From Thysanoteuthis rhombus (Eukaryota > Mollusca > Cephalopoda > Oegopsida > Thysanoteuthidae), in assembly GCA_963457665.1 (NCBI GenBank), contig OY735211.1:34379231-34443230 (forward strand): DNA of 64,000 nt. The letters run 5' to 3'. A program made the position numbers and the translations under genes. Below, in pieces: positions 11,239 through 23,165 of the stretch. The notes under the pieces are model-generated. The model was not told the origin of the DNA. It searched no databases and was given only the letters and a program-made list of their open reading frames with translations. The stretch's first letter is position 1, and every line of letters starts with the position of its first letter.

Positions 11239-11434
11239 TAATATATATATATATATATAACTGAGATACACAAATGCACACACATGTATCTTAGTGAAAT
11301 ACATACAATGCTCTCATAGGCACACAGAAACACTAACACATATATGCATAAGCATTTTATGTGAGTACATGATTATAGATTTATACTTATGTTTATGTTA
11401 GTGTATGCCATCTCTCTCTAATGCTCTCATTCCA

Positions 11435-11471
<37 letters not shown>

Positions 11472-11478
11472 CTATATC

Positions 11479-11517
<39 letters not shown>

Positions 11518-11520
11518 GCA
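11239..11520. repeat. TA and CT/TA microsatellites
   Basis: A (TA)n run at about 11240-11260, then (TC)n from about 11433 passing directly into (TA)n to about 11520, with a few C interruptions. Confidence 0.9.
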
Positions 11521-11639
11521 TTATTGATACTTGTTAGGGTAAGCAGCATTGCCTGGGGAAAAAAGTAATCAGCACTGAAAGGTTATGTCGTAAATTCCAA
11601 CACATAGCTTCTCAAAGTAGGGATCTCAACCCTGCAGGT

Positions 11640-12060
11640 TGGTGGAAAATGCCCAAATTGACAATTTTTGGAAATACCGAAATTGCGCTGACCTTTAGAG
11701 GTCATCAGAGATCGATATCATCTCTCCTATGTTCATACAGTGGTCGACTTGCCCTTGTACACAAAGTTAGTCCATGGATTGCAGCTGTCTCCATTAGACT
11801 TGAAAATGCCACAAATGACTTTTTTTGAAAATACTAAATTTGACCTGACCTAAAATTGACCTTGAGTGGTTACCAGATATCAGTGCCACCTTTCTTATGT
11901 TCATCCTGAGATCAAGTTACCCTTGTACACAAATTTGCAGCCTTTAGACCGTAGCCATCTGTTAGATTTGAAAAGACTTTTAGAGGTCACCAGGGGTCAT
12001 TGCAACCTATCCTATGTTCATCCTGGGGTCAAGTTACCTGGGTACGTAAAATTTCATATC
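11640..12060 (+). repeat. Three degenerate direct units
   Basis: A unit of the form GAGGTCAYCAG ... CCTATGTTCATCCTGGG ... TCAAGTTACCCTTGTACACAAA appears three times (about 11691, 11862 and 11979). The open frame across it (11866-12216) translates the repetition (YQCHLSYVHPEIKLP and HCNLSYVHPGVKLP), so it is not evidence for a gene. Confidence 0.65.
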
Positions 12061-12289
12061 GTAGCGTGTAATTGTTTAAGAGTTTATAGCTTGTGCATAG
12101 GAATATATGTATTAATGTATGAATGTATGTGTGTGTATTTCTATATGTGTGTAGATGCGTGTTCATGTATGGGTACACACATAAGCAATGCACCACAAAG
12201 CTTTAAACTCAAGTGAAAATTTTGTATAATTTTGCAAAGTGTCTTGAATATATTTATCACTGTTTGTGATTTTCTTGGTTAATCATTTA

Positions 12290-13400
12290 CAGACGCTGTC
12301 CAAAAGTAAAAAGTTGAGCCGTGATGAGTTGAAAAGTTTTAACAGAATTTTAATCATTAAAAATTCTAATTGTCACACAACTTCAAACTCATTTACAATT
12401 GACATGATATGAAAGGTTCAAATTTCAATTTATGGGTGTCTGTTGGTGCTAAAAACAATGCCACATCTACAAAGTCTGGATCTAAAAGACCAAAACTCTC
12501 TGATTTTGATCGTGGAAGAATTATGGAACTGCAATGTCAGAGCCTATCACAATAGCAGAACAAATTCATCGAAGATAGTTATGAAAAATTTTTGCATGAT
12601 CTAGAAAGTTGGTGCCAATAAGAGACCCGATAAGAAGTCCAACCGTGATGTGACGGCAGGTATCTGAGCACTATCCCAATAAGCTCATGGCTTGCCTGAA
12701 GGCAGAATCAGAAATTTAAGTTCACAAAGAGACAAACAATCAAAAATTCAGGATTCAGTAACAGAAGCAAATTGCAGTGTCCAGTTCTGAAAATGATCAA
12801 TAAACAATGCAGACTAGGATTTGCAAGATTCATACGTTGGATGGTCCAGAGGGTCCACTTTGTAGATGAGAATAAATTCAAGCTTGATGGCCCAGATGGA
12901 ACTGGTATCACTGGCATGACTCACAATTACTAAAGGAAAGAACGTTGAATCATGCTGGAGGAGATAGTGTGCTCATGGTTTTGGGCTGCTGTACGATATG
13001 ATGAGAAGATGGCATTCTAGTTTGAGAGGTGGATAAAGATACATGGATCTGCTAGAAAATTTAGAACTTAGTAGCTGAAGGTGTTTGGATCAACGGCCAG
13101 TACTTAATGTTTTAGTAGGATAACACTCCTATTCTTGATGGAAGAGTCATACAATCATTTCTTCAAGAGCTAGGTATTAACCCTTTCATCTGAATGGCAA
13201 ACAAACTAGATCTAAACATCATTGAAAATGTATGGGGATGGTTGGCAAAGAATATTTTTGTAAGTTTAATTTAATCTGGTTCAGGAACTTAAAACTGTCA
13301 TCTCAGCAAGTTAGAATTAAGTGCCTGGTGAATTCCTCCATCATTTGGTTCAGGGCATGCTTGGATTTTTCAAATAATCAACAGTTTTGGTGATGCTACA
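12290..13400 (+). pseudogene. Tc1-like transposase fossil
   Basis: Blocks of a Tc1-family DDE transposase occur in order but in different frames. RPKLSDFDRGRIMELQ near 12485-12540 belongs to the N-terminal DNA-binding half. VHFVDENKFKLDGPDG from 12853 holds the first catalytic Asp. A second-Asp block reads DNTPIL near 13120. LDLNIIENVWGWLAKN from about 13206 corresponds to the family's DLNPIEN motif around the third acidic residue. Many stops and frameshifts lie between. The enzyme cuts and pastes its own element at TA sites. I could not find matching terminal inverted repeats, so the ends are approximate. Confidence 0.8.
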
Positions 13401-13679
13401 AAGTAATAATGATAGAAATTCCCAACCAAAAAATCTGGTAAAATTATCCTCAAAACAATGAAATTAGCAATGAGTTAAAAGTTTCATTGAACTTGTTAAT
13501 CTCTAATGTATATAGTTAATTTTAATCTTTTCTGCAAAAAACTTATTAAAGTAGGTATGTGTATAACTTATGATCAGGCTAAATGCATATATGATTCATT
13601 CAAAAGATTAGAACAATGAATTAATTAGAAATTTTTGCCTTTGAATTGGAAAATTTCATCTGAGTTTTATGGCTCACAG
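13401..13679. other. AT-rich spacer
   Basis: Flank of the Tc1-like fossil. No feature is visible. Confidence 0.5.
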
Positions 13680-13912
13680 TATGTTTATGCATGTATATAT
13701 ATATATGTGTGTATTTCTGAAATTACCTGTGCACATATATACACATTATTTCATATGTTCATGCATATATGTTCATATGTGTATGTATGTATGTGTGTTG
13801 TGTATATACACATGTATGTGTGTTCGTGCATATACTTGTGTATGTGTGTTCAAGCATTTGTGTGGTTGTGTATGTGCTTGGGTGTGTGTGTGTGTGTGTG
13901 TGTGTATACATG
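13680..13912. repeat. GT-rich microsatellite
   Basis: Imperfect TATG/TGTG repeats ending in a clean (GT)n run at about 13880-13905. The three overlapping open frames here (Cys/Val/Tyr-rich) are products of the repeat. Confidence 0.9.
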
Positions 13913-14314
13913 AATGTAGGGTGTGATATCAATGGTGTTGACTTGAGTTATTCCGGCCCTGCCTTTTTGAAAGTTATTTTAGCAATCTGAAGAGAATTTG
14001 GAAAAATTCCTCCTGTTCAGAATGGCATACACAAGTCTAATCCCCGATTCAGTTTCTAAAAATGCCCTGCCCAATCTTATTTTACCTCTGAATTAGAATC
14101 GCTAATTCCACAATCAACTCTCTTTTTGGCCGCTTGAAGAAAAATGCAGTCCCCATGACAAATTGCTTGCTTCTAAGATTCACAGCCACATATGGCAAGG
14201 GTGAAATGTTACGGCTAATTAGCTTGATAAATTAATCTATAATCAAGTGAATAAAATTGTTCTCTTGCTGGATTACTTTTTAGGTGCTTGTTTAGATATC
14301 CAATTGTGACACCA

Positions 14315-14675
14315 GTTTATTAGAAACCGTCACTCAAAACTGTCAACCTGGGTTACTTGACTTTTTAAGCTATTCTGGATGGCTATGTATGTATATATGT
14401 ATGTACAGGCTTCATTAATGGAGCTAAAGGGTTGAAAGTTTATACATATACTCCTTATCATCTCCAGAAAAATGTTTGGGTTTTTTTTGAAAAATTCCTC
14501 CCTAAAAAGGTTTTTAGTGGGGAAGTTCAATTTGCAATGTAAGGTTATGCTAAATTAGTCCTGTAGTTTGTGTCTAGTAGCATTCATGCTTGCTTTTTGA
14601 AAACAAAAGGTGAAAGAAATAATTTATTCGTTGATTACCCTTTTTTTCAAATTTTTCAATTGATCACCCTAACAA
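14315..14675 (-). repeat. Family A interspersed repeat, copy 4
   Basis: Reverse orientation, from TTAGAAACCGTCACTCAAAA through GTGTCTAGTAGCATTCATGC to TTCAATTGATCACCCT. The element's own 5' part is missing, and the break is exactly where RTE coding sequence begins, suggesting insertion into or next to that LINE. Confidence 0.75.
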
Positions 14676-15096
14676 GGAAAGGATGTCCATCAGTTATCCC
14701 CATTCTTGCAACATGGCCAGCCCACTGCCATTTGAATTTTTCAATAGATTCTATGATGTCTCTGACTCTTGTCTTCTCCTGGATGTACTGTGCTGTCTTG
14801 TGGTCTCTCCATGTGAGGCCCAGCATAATTCTTTCATGTGCGCATTGCATAGTTCTCAGTTTGCAGATCTGTCTCTTGGTTAGGTTCCATGTTTCAGCTC
14901 TGTAAGTGACTATTGGGAGGATGCATTGGTTATATACCCTTCTCTTTAGGATTAATGGGATCTTTTTATTTTTGAAGGTTGAGCTAGCTCTGCCAAAGCA
15001 GGCAAATGGTGTGAGAGTTAGAACGTTGACCATACCTCTCCATGCCCACCCTATTGATGAGATTATTGATATCATTTGAATTCCTTGATGAAGCAT
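14676..15096 (-). pseudogene. RTE-like reverse transcriptase, C-terminal part
   Basis: A 146-codon open frame (14656-15096) carries the conserved C-terminal part of an RTE-type RT. VYNQCILPIVTYRAETWNLT is the family's VYNQCVLPVLTYGAETW block, followed by HERIMLGLTWRDHK and FKWQWAGHVARM. Beyond that it runs into family A at about 14675 and stops, so the rest of the 3' end is lost. This is the longest uninterrupted LINE reading frame in the window, which suggests it is younger than the other RTE remnants. Upstream the frame begins abruptly, as expected for 5' truncation. Confidence 0.88.
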
Positions 15097-15780
15097 TGTT
15101 AATTATTATCAATCTTTTAATAGTATATCTTATTTTCGTTGTTTTTTATTACGTTATACCTTTTGCTGAGCAAATCAGAAAATAAGGAAAGCAAATCAAA
15201 AAATATAACCAGCAAATTGAAAAATATGATAGGTAAGTTAAAAAATGTGGCAAGCAAGCTGAGAAATATGGCATGCAAATTAAAAAGAAGTAAAAAAATC
15301 CGAGTTATTTGCAACTAAATAACAGTTAGGGATCTGCAGATGCGCTCAACCCAATTGAAAGAATACAAAATAATCTGGATGATTTGCAACAATAATAGTG
15401 TGGGGTCTGCATTCTTGTTTAACCCAATACCAATGAGTTGATTTCTATTTATCTAAATAAATCTAATGTATATTTGAATAAGTTAGTGCATGTATGTTTT
15501 TTCTTTCTCCCAAAGAGTGGATTGTAGCCAGAAGTTTTGAATCAAGGTAACCCTAAAATGCCCTTTATGTATGCATTAGACACTGGGCTGCTATAAACGT
15601 AATGGACTGCCATTTCCTTTCTGAAATGAAAAATAACTTTTCACTCACATCCAATAATGTTTTTCTGATGCCAAATATGCCTTTATTAACAACAATTCTA
15701 GGTTAATAAAGCTACTTTTCTGGTTGAGCAACATTCTGGCATTCTAATAGTTGTATAAGAAATAACAGAATTCAAATTTC
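15097..15780. other. AT-rich spacer with a short dispersed motif
   Basis: GATGAAGCATTGTTAATTATT at about 15087 recurs at 15896 and 16601, and loosely at 56190. At 15180-15290 there are four imperfect copies of a ~25 bp AAATCARAAAATATRRCARGCAA unit. Confidence 0.45.
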
Positions 15781-15985
15781 TTGAATGAAGAATATTCAGC
15801 TAATATTAATTTTGATTGGTATTTCTTTCATCTTATTTATGTTGCTTTTTATTACACTGGCAGTATTATATGTAATAGTGTTTGAATTTATTAAATGAAG
15901 CATTGTCAACTAACATTAACTTTTCATTTGTATTTCTTTCATCTTATTTCTGTTGCTTTTCTGTTGCTATTCAGCAAAACCCTTG
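15781..15985. repeat. Short direct duplication
   Basis: Two units share GTATTTCTTTCATCTTATTT followed by TGTTGCTTTT, at about 15820 and 15930. Related AT-rich pieces flank the RTE copy on its right side (16560-16720). Confidence 0.55.
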
Positions 15986-16009
15986 ACCCTTATTATATGG
16001 TCATTAGTA

Positions 16010-16398
16010 AGCATTGCAAAATAGAAGAGACAAACTCACGAACTGAGAAGCATGCAACGCGTGCATGAGAGAATCATGCTCAGCTTTATATGGAGAGATC
16101 ACAAGACATCACAGTATATCAGGATGAAAAGAGACATCATAGAATCTACTAAAAAACTTAAATGGCAATGGGCAGGCCATGTTGCAAGAATGAAAAACAA
16201 CCGATGGACATCACGACTCACAATATGAATCTCCAGAGATCACATGTGAAACTGAGGCCGGCGGAATGCAAGATGTGGAGACGAACTAGACAAATTCAGA
16301 AAATACTGGCTCTGCAATGCCCATGATAGAGAATTGTGGCAAATCCTGGGGAAGGTTTATGTTCAACGACGGACATTAAAAGACTAATGATGATGAGA
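16010..16398 (+). mobile_element. RTE-like LINE 3' end, truncated copy 3
   Basis: The longest of the decayed RTE tails. It carries the MQRVHERIMLSFIWRDHK-like block (16051-16102), KLKWQWAGHVARM (16158-16196), the GGCCGGCGGAATGCAAGATG block, the arginine/Trp block near 16320, GGGGAAGGTTTATGTTCAAC (16351-16370), and a TAATGATGATGA end. Several stops interrupt it. Confidence 0.82.
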
Positions 16399-16779
16399 TT
16401 CTAACTTGCATCCCTTCCCCTTGGGAAGCCTGTCTGTTTGGGGCAGCTGGTTCACCAAGTTGGCCATCAAGACCAACTGGTTACAAAAGTTCAAATCTAT
16501 CAATAGAGCTTTCATTCTTTTTTTCCATAAACACCTTACGTACAGCCATCTTTGTTTACATACATTAGTAGTACTAGTGGTAATACTATTTGGATTTATT
16601 TGATGAAGCATGGTCAATTATTATTAACTTTTATTAATTTAACATCTAATTTCATTAACTTAATATTTGGTATTCATTAATTTGATATATAATTTCATCA
16701 ATATCTAGTTCAACAATTTAATATTTGATATTTATCGTAATTTTATCGTTCATATTACTATTCATTATTATTCATTCAT

Positions 16780-16980
16780 ATTATTATTCTACTTAAATAG
16801 TACCTGTCTAAAATGACGTCATTTTTTATGAGTACTATCGGAGCTGGCCCAAGCCTTTTTGGAGCCCTAAGCAGGATTTGATTTTGGGTTCCCCACTGCT
16901 TCTTGGAGCCTCCTTTTGCTTCTTGCCCAACCATCACTCTTGGGGGCCCTTTGGTGGCCATAGGGCCCAACACAACAACT
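16780..16980. repeat. GC-richer degenerate repeat (GGAGCTGGCCCAAGCC type)
   Basis: An island with GAGCTGGCCCAAGCCTTTTT, GGAGCCCTAAGCAGG, GGGGGCCCTTTGGTGGCC and AGGGCCCAAC. Its composition contrasts with AT-rich flanks and resembles a widespread MITE style. A related start occurs at 2957. No coding signature. Confidence 0.4.
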
Positions 16981-19900
16981 ATGAAAATTCCACAAACTGC
17001 ACAATCTTATCTCCACTCTAACTTGCAGTAATCACATCTATTTCTAGACAATGGTGCAGCTCAGCAGTTAAATTAATTAAGCTGTAATTGATTAAATGAA
17101 ACCGAGTAGTAACTTCCTCTATAATTGCAAAGAATATGGGTTACTTGGTTGAACAAACAAAACACTAATATTTGCCAAGTGGGATTTTAATTAATTAAAA
17201 GATTTTCCTTGATAATGATTATAAAGACTTTAGATAGATAGATAGATAGAGAGATAACTAGATAGATATAATTAATTTGTGTAAACACCTGCTGTCTGCC
17301 AATATTTCACATGTGTTAGGAAGCTGCAAATGGGGAGAAAGATCAGAGAGTTGTATAAAAAAGTACACATTTTTACATTAATAAGTCTCAATATGAAATA
17401 ACCTCAGGGGAAAATCCCTTCTACTTTTAACAGTTTCAGGTGGACAAAAACAGGGGGTGGTTAGGTGGGCCAGCTGGTATGGACTTACAATTTTGAGGGA
17501 GCCAACTCCCTCTAGTAGGAGCAAAGCAGGAACCCTTTGATAAAAGAATATTAATATGGTAAGAAGAGTCATGGACCCCACCCCTTTTGCAAAAAAATAA
17601 TAGCCATATTTGAGAAGATTCATAAAAGATTAATACTGATAAAATATCTTATTATATAAAAAAACAATATCATTGAATTTATTTGCGCAGAGGTCTACTT
17701 ACAAACCAATATATAAAATTAATAGAAATTGCTGCAACACTGTCCTAGTCTGGTGACGTACTAATGAGCTAATGCTACAGAGATGGAACAAGCTGGGAAT
17801 TTAAGCCTGAAGTATTGTCAGTCAATCAGATTAGGTAAAGAAGAGCAGACATCAAAACAACCAAGTCACTGGAAATGGCAGATCATTTTGACTTGGTGAA
17901 ACTGAACAAATTACGGATTGAAAAAGCATACAATGACTATAATCACATAATGATAATTTATTCAATGTTTAATTTCATTAATTCAATATTTAATATCTAT
18001 TACTGTATTTACTTGGGAACAAAGCAATCTATGAGATAATAAGACCCCTGCTTTTTGTCGCTAAAGATAGTAAAGTCATAGTTATTCATATTTTATGTGT
18101 AAAAAACATGAAATGCATAAAACACATTAAACATTAACACTAAAACTGGCATGTTTCCTGCTTCTACTTAGTAACTTTTGCTTTTAATTCAGCTAATTTC
18201 TCACATAATAAAGATCAAAATACTGTTTAGCTGTTGGTATGTAATCATAATACAGCAAAAACATTTTTTCCCCCTACTCAAGTATAAATCATACTGTATA
18301 GTGCTACCCCAAATTTTGATCCTGATTTTTACATTAAATTTCTCACATTAAACACAAGTTGATAAGGTAATTTAATCCTTAAATTCATTAATTTGATATT
18401 TAACACTTATTATCATTTATCATTTATATCATTATTCATTTATATTAATATATGATATCATTTATTTATATCATTATTATTATACGAGCATAATACCCAT
18501 ATAAAATGATGGATGGGTTCTATGCTAGTGCTCTTAGGTGCCTAATTGCCCCCCCCCCCCAATAATTTTTGGAAAAATTTCTAATTCTCCCTCCTCTTAT
18601 CTGGACCCCCCAGTTAAATAATTTTTGAGAGTCCATCTCTATTCCCTCCTCCCAAATAGTTGGCAGAAGGAAGGATAACAACAGATTTGTCAAAATTTTC
18701 CCACCCAAAGAAAACTATTATATTATATATTCCAACCTCCCTCACTTTAGTAATTAAGCACCCATGAGTGGATAAATAGTATAGAAACTAACAAATATAT
18801 GACACATTACTCTTTATTAAATTTTAGGAAACTTGGCTTTGACAGCCAATAAATACTATCATTTAGAGTAATTTCAAAGCTTGTTGATAAAAAGATACAT
18901 AATCACAATAACTAAAATAAATAATCCCTGCTCTCTAATAAAATGATGTCACAACGGTTAGATACTTTAATATGAGTGGGGCAAAAGAAAGGAGTGCCTG
19001 CTGTTTGCAAAGTGAAGACGATGGGAAGGACGAGGGAGAATGAAGGAGCAGAGTTGCCAAATTAGCCATTTTATGGCTAGATCTGAAGAATATCATATTA
19101 TATCCATCAATAATAAGAAAATTCATCTGAAAGCAGTTGTTGCTGACAGCCATTTTTAAATGACTGCCATATGCAACACATTGAAAATCTATGATGGCTC
19201 AATATCCAAATTTATTTTGGGAATGTCTATAAGTGTATCAAATTAAATGCTTTTGTCACAAAATGCAGTATTAGCTTGAAGTTTTTAGCTAAGCACCCCT
19301 AGTAACAGTTATTTCCTTTGATAACTTTGCTGGAAATGGAAAATTCTGGCTGATTTTAGCCATTTTTAAAGATAGTTTTTATGATAGATAACAAGCCTAA
19401 CTTGGCAACACTGGATCGGATAGGAAGGAAATTTCTTTAATTCTGTGTCAAATTTTGAGGAGAATAAAGTTTAGTATTAAATAAACTTTTTTTTATCAAG
19501 TTGAATATTCTTTAAACCGTGGAATTTCCATTGGTTACTGCTTGTTATGTTATAGATCAATTGTTTCATTATTTGTTGTTTAGTACTGTATTTAGTATCT
19601 TGATATACTCTTGTTTTTAGTTTTTGTTAGCTGTTAATGCAAAATACTTTTTATGCATGTATATTTTATATTATAGTAAGTAATAGAGCTTTAAAGTTTG
19701 TGAAAATCTTCTAGATCAGTAATTTTGCTACTGTATATTAACCAGTAGATTTTAAACATAGGTAGTAATATTCTATTTTTATCCAATGTTAGACTATTAA
19801 GGAACAAAAAATTACATACATTGATTCTTGTTTTATGGGTTGATATCAAAATATTACTTATTATTGTTAGTATCCCTATTATAATATGGGAGTTGGGGTC

Positions 19901-20480
19901 CAAGGAAGCCAACTGCATCACAACTGAGCTGCAATAACTGAAGAGTGGGTTTGGGTGATATTCAAAGGTGGGCAATAGATGAAAGACAACAAACAATGTC
20001 TATAAATTACTTCATGTAACCATATGTGATTATATGACCCAGTTTCATCAGTGGTCTCAGGGAAACGGGTTACACAATAGAGAGTGTAACTGTAAAAAAG
20101 AGTGTGTAATATTGGAAGTGTTAAAAAAAAAGTTATATTCATTGACTACTGAAATGTTTTTATCTCATTCAATTCATTTCTAGAGTTGGCTTGCCAGCGT
20201 AAGTTAAATATATTTCCTGGTGGGTGTCGAGCAGGACTTGTATCACCTGTTATCAAATGGGTTTATGGTGCTGTAATATAGACCTCAGCCTGAAATATGG
20301 GGTTTACGGTTTCAAATCGAAATTCTGTTTTTATTCCCAATTTTCTGGATGTGGGGAATGATATAGGTTTAAATGTATGGGTCCACCAACTGTCCACCTA
20401 ATATCATGAACCATTCTATACCAAACTGGGTTATGCCAGGAAACGCCCATTTCAGTCTGATTTCAAATCAGATCAGTTTT
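16981..20480. other. AT-rich region without a supported gene
   Basis: Contains a short GATA run (17232-17252), a C10 run at 18550 and repeated ATTTAATATTTGATATTTAT-like low-complexity DNA (17960-18480). A tRNA-like trace near 20250-20330 (GGTTTCAAATCG as a weak B-box) is too poor to call. The GC patches at 18960-19040 and 20210-20240 show no coding blocks. Confidence 0.5.
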
Positions 20481-20498
20481 GTAGGACAATGAAAAGAT

Positions 20499-20873
20499 AT
20501 GGAAGTGGTTCAGCATAGAGAAAGTGTGCCAAATTGCAATAAAGAAACAGTCAAAAAGTCTGAATCAATTAATGGCTTCTTAATTAGACTTCGCCATCAA
20601 GGTGAATCAGAGAATGACCACGCTGATCTTGATAACGAGGCTGTTGGACCGGGACCAGCTACAGATACTGAAGGTAATACTACTACAGAAACTGATGGTA
20701 AACCGATAGTGCAAACAGCGGAACCACAATTTCCAACTGAAGCAGATGCCGATAATAATTGGAAAGGGTCTGCAGCTGGAAAAGTCTCCGCATCGCAAGC
20801 CAGCACTGGACTTATTGCAATTATTTTATCATTTATTTTTATCAGATGTAGTAGTACGAATCATTATAATTAA
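20499..20873 (+). CDS. Acidic, Glu/Asp/Thr-rich open frame, function unknown
   Basis: A 124-codon frame with balanced codons and higher GC than its surroundings, so more gene-like than most frames here. The first half has SESINGFLIRLRHQGESEND. The middle is low-complexity and acidic (DTEGNTTTETDGKP, EADADN), and the end turns hydrophobic (IAIILSFIFI) before TAA. A TGA sits 9 bases before the ATG. It lies about 0.6-1 kb upstream of the hAT/ZMYM1-type fossil on the same strand, whose N-terminal regions are often acidic and poorly conserved, so it may be the start of that transposase. Alternatively it is a lone host exon whose last codons read into repeat. No family motif settles it. Confidence 0.35.
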   Translation: MEVVQHRESVPNCNKETVKKSESINGFLIRLRHQGESENDHADLDNEAVGPGPATDTEGNTTTETDGKPIVQTAEPQFPTEADADNNWKGSAAGKVSASQASTGLIAIILSFIFIRCSSTNHYN

Positions 20874-21129
20874 TTTTTGACTACTATTTAACCTTCAACC
20901 TAATTTTTCTGTTGTTTTCAAACTCAACTCTGCTCAGACTGTCAATTTAGATTAAGTAAATAGTATTAAAAAAAAAATTAATGATGATATCGCATAAATG
21001 AATCACCACAGCCTGTGCATATACCAGAACTAATTAACTAAAAATATAGATCTTTGATAAAAAAATTATCTAAAATTAAATACCAGCACAAGCACTTTTT
21101 TCAAAAAACAAAAAAAACATTAGATGATT

Positions 21130-21335
21130 ATTATTTTTTGATTAGTTTTTGCCTTCATCCTAACTTTCAGTGGCTTTTTATCACAACTTTGACTTGGACC
21201 GTAATTCTCTGTCAACTATTAAACAGTATAATCCTAATCAGAAATAAAGAGTTTGTCCACAGTGAGAATCAAACTCACAATGTCTAGCTAGTATACTTCT
21301 GGCTGTTTTTAACCATTCAGCCACGGGGAGTTCAT
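21130..21335 (-). repeat. tRNA-derived SINE, copy 3
   Basis: Minus strand has CGTGGCTGAATGGTTAA (A-box-like) and a perfect T-arm GTGAG, TTTGATT, CTCAC (21260-21276). The body CTTTTTATCACAACTTTGA matches CTTTTTATCACACCTTTCA beside the copy at 24.9 kb. Confidence 0.65.
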
Positions 21336-21354
21336 AGTTAAACAGTGGTGTACT

Positions 21355-21445
21355 CATGCAAATTTTCAAGGTTGTAGACCCAAAAAAGTGACCAGGAGTA
21401 GCTGGAGATGCAACACACAGAGACGCAGAGACACAGAGATGTCTG
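21355..21445 (+). repeat. Dispersed repeat block shared with 60.8 kb
   Basis: ATTTTCAAGGTTGTAGAC followed by GACCAGGAGTAGCTGGAGAT and an ACACAGAGACGCAGAGACA run matches the block at 60845-60920 (ATTTTCAAGTCTGTAGAC, GGCCGGGAGTGCTGGAATAT, GACATAAACATACAGACA). Confidence 0.55.
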
Positions 21446-21454
21446 GTTTGTTGG

Positions 21455-23165
21455 GCAGGCCATTTGTGGGGCTATGATGATTCACTTATTAGATTTATTG
21501 TTCAGAGAAATAAAATTGATAATGAATCATTTTTAAAAGCTCAGAACTCTGAAGTATCCACTGATGTTTTGAAGGATAATGATTACCAATCTGCCTTTTT
21601 TAGAATAGCACTGACAAATGGAGAGAAATATAAACAAGATTGGCTGTGTTGGAGTTGAGCAAAGCCATCACTGTACTGTGCAGCATGTCTGTTTTGATAT
21701 GATAGCATTAATCAGTAATCCAAGATGGAGTATTGAGAAAGGCTGGAGAAAAATAAAGGATCACATGCCAAGTTATGAAAATTCTAACTTGGGCAAGTAA
21801 AGCAGCAATGAACGTTGCTTCAGCTTCAATTATGAAAGTAATAAAAAGAAATTCTTTATCGCATTCTTCATATCACCATGTTATTGTCAGAGATGTGCTG
21901 TTGCTTTCTGTGGTTCTTCTGAAGAAATTGTTGATAGCCATGATGGAAATTTGGGGGGTATTTTTGAGTGTCTGAGCTAATATGATTCAGTATTAGCCAA
22001 ACACATAGAATACATTGGAGGATTGATCACAAGTTTGAGTAAACCACTAAATAAAATGCAAAAGAAGTTCATTGAAATCTCTGGATCAATTTTACAAAAA
22101 AGCATTATTGAAGAAATAAAAAATCCAAAGTATTTTGCCATTGCTAATAGATCTGAGAAAGAAAAAATTATCATTCATCTTCAGATTCTCCAGAAGATGG
22201 GTGAAGAAATCACAGAGAAAATCTTAGACTTCCTAGTAAGTCTCAATCCTAACAGTACGGATTGTACTGAAACCTGTGCGGTGAAGCTATAAGTATATCT
22301 TTGAAATCATAAAGAAAATATTCAATGCCTTCAGTTTAAGTCCCTAGTGGTAGGATATGCTAAAAGGATACCTTTCTGTCTCACTGCATAAAACGTCAAA
22401 GACAAAGTGGTCAGCATGATTTGACCAAGTCCAGTTGCATGGCATTTGGATAGTGATAGAATTGCAATGGTAAAACTGAGTGAAGTTACTGGTTTGACAG
22501 GAAAGAATTAATCTGATATTAGGAGTATCAAAAATACTTGAATACCTTTGAATGTGTACTGATGTCAACCATTTGGATTAAGGCTCTTACAATTATCCCT
22601 GGTCAACTTGTTAATAGAATTTTGTAGTGCCTCATTAGATGAGGAAAAGGACAACATTGATTAACTACAGACTGATATCCTGGAACTTAGAGAGAGAGAT
22701 AAATGGAATGATATACTTGAAGAAGTACGGTATGTGTCAATCAATATTGGTTTGCCCAGCAGTTTTGCTACTTATGTGAGGTACCCAAATCAAAAGGATG
22801 CCAAAAATCACTTCAGAGTGAATATCTTCTTCTTCAGAGCAAATATGTTCATAATTGACTTTGTAATCAATGGCCTTTTACATAACTTTCCGCAAACTTG
22901 ATGCTGTGTTAGTGAAGAAAATTTAGCGTCAAGTTTTGGACAATTTTTTCCCAAATATCCTCATTACATCGCACATTTCTCCTTCATTGCTAGCAATAGT
23001 GGCCTCAAATAAAAAGAGCTCCAGTGTCCTAAAAGGAATTAAGTCATACATGGATCGAATGGATTAGCAATTTCGAACATTAACAGACAAATTTTCTCGA
23101 TTTTTCTGGTGAAATTGATAAATTTTCTCAAAGAAAACACTGAAAGCATTCCTGATTGTGAAGAA
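21455..23165 (+). pseudogene. hAT-type transposase fossil (ZMYM1-like, TTF zinc finger plus DUF4371)
   Basis: Decayed but ordered blocks. NGEKYKQDWLCWS then LYCAACLF (21615-21700) is the TTF-type zinc finger region typical of ZMYM1-like hAT proteins, followed by a WKK-type helix. DSHDGN and FECLS (21935-21975) precede HIEYIGGLITSLSKP and ILQKSIIEEIKNPKYFAIA (22000-22145), the DUF4371 segment. KTSKTKWSA (22388-22415) matches the family's KTLSETRWSAR block, and KWNDILEEV (22702-22728) follows. LKGIKSYM near 23028 fits the C-terminal dimerisation region. The usual catalytic Asp (DxxTD) position reads ANRSEK, so it is lost here. Multiple stops make it inactive. Confidence 0.82.

Noticed and set aside
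13635..13990. Cys/Val/Tyr-rich frames that could pass for a secreted cysteine-rich peptide
   Set aside because: They are produced by GT/TATG repeats in three overlapping frames.
16051..16400. Two short overlapping frames (16384-16617 minus, 16406-16603 plus)
   Set aside because: They overlap each other and follow the RTE tail; no motif and AT-driven composition.
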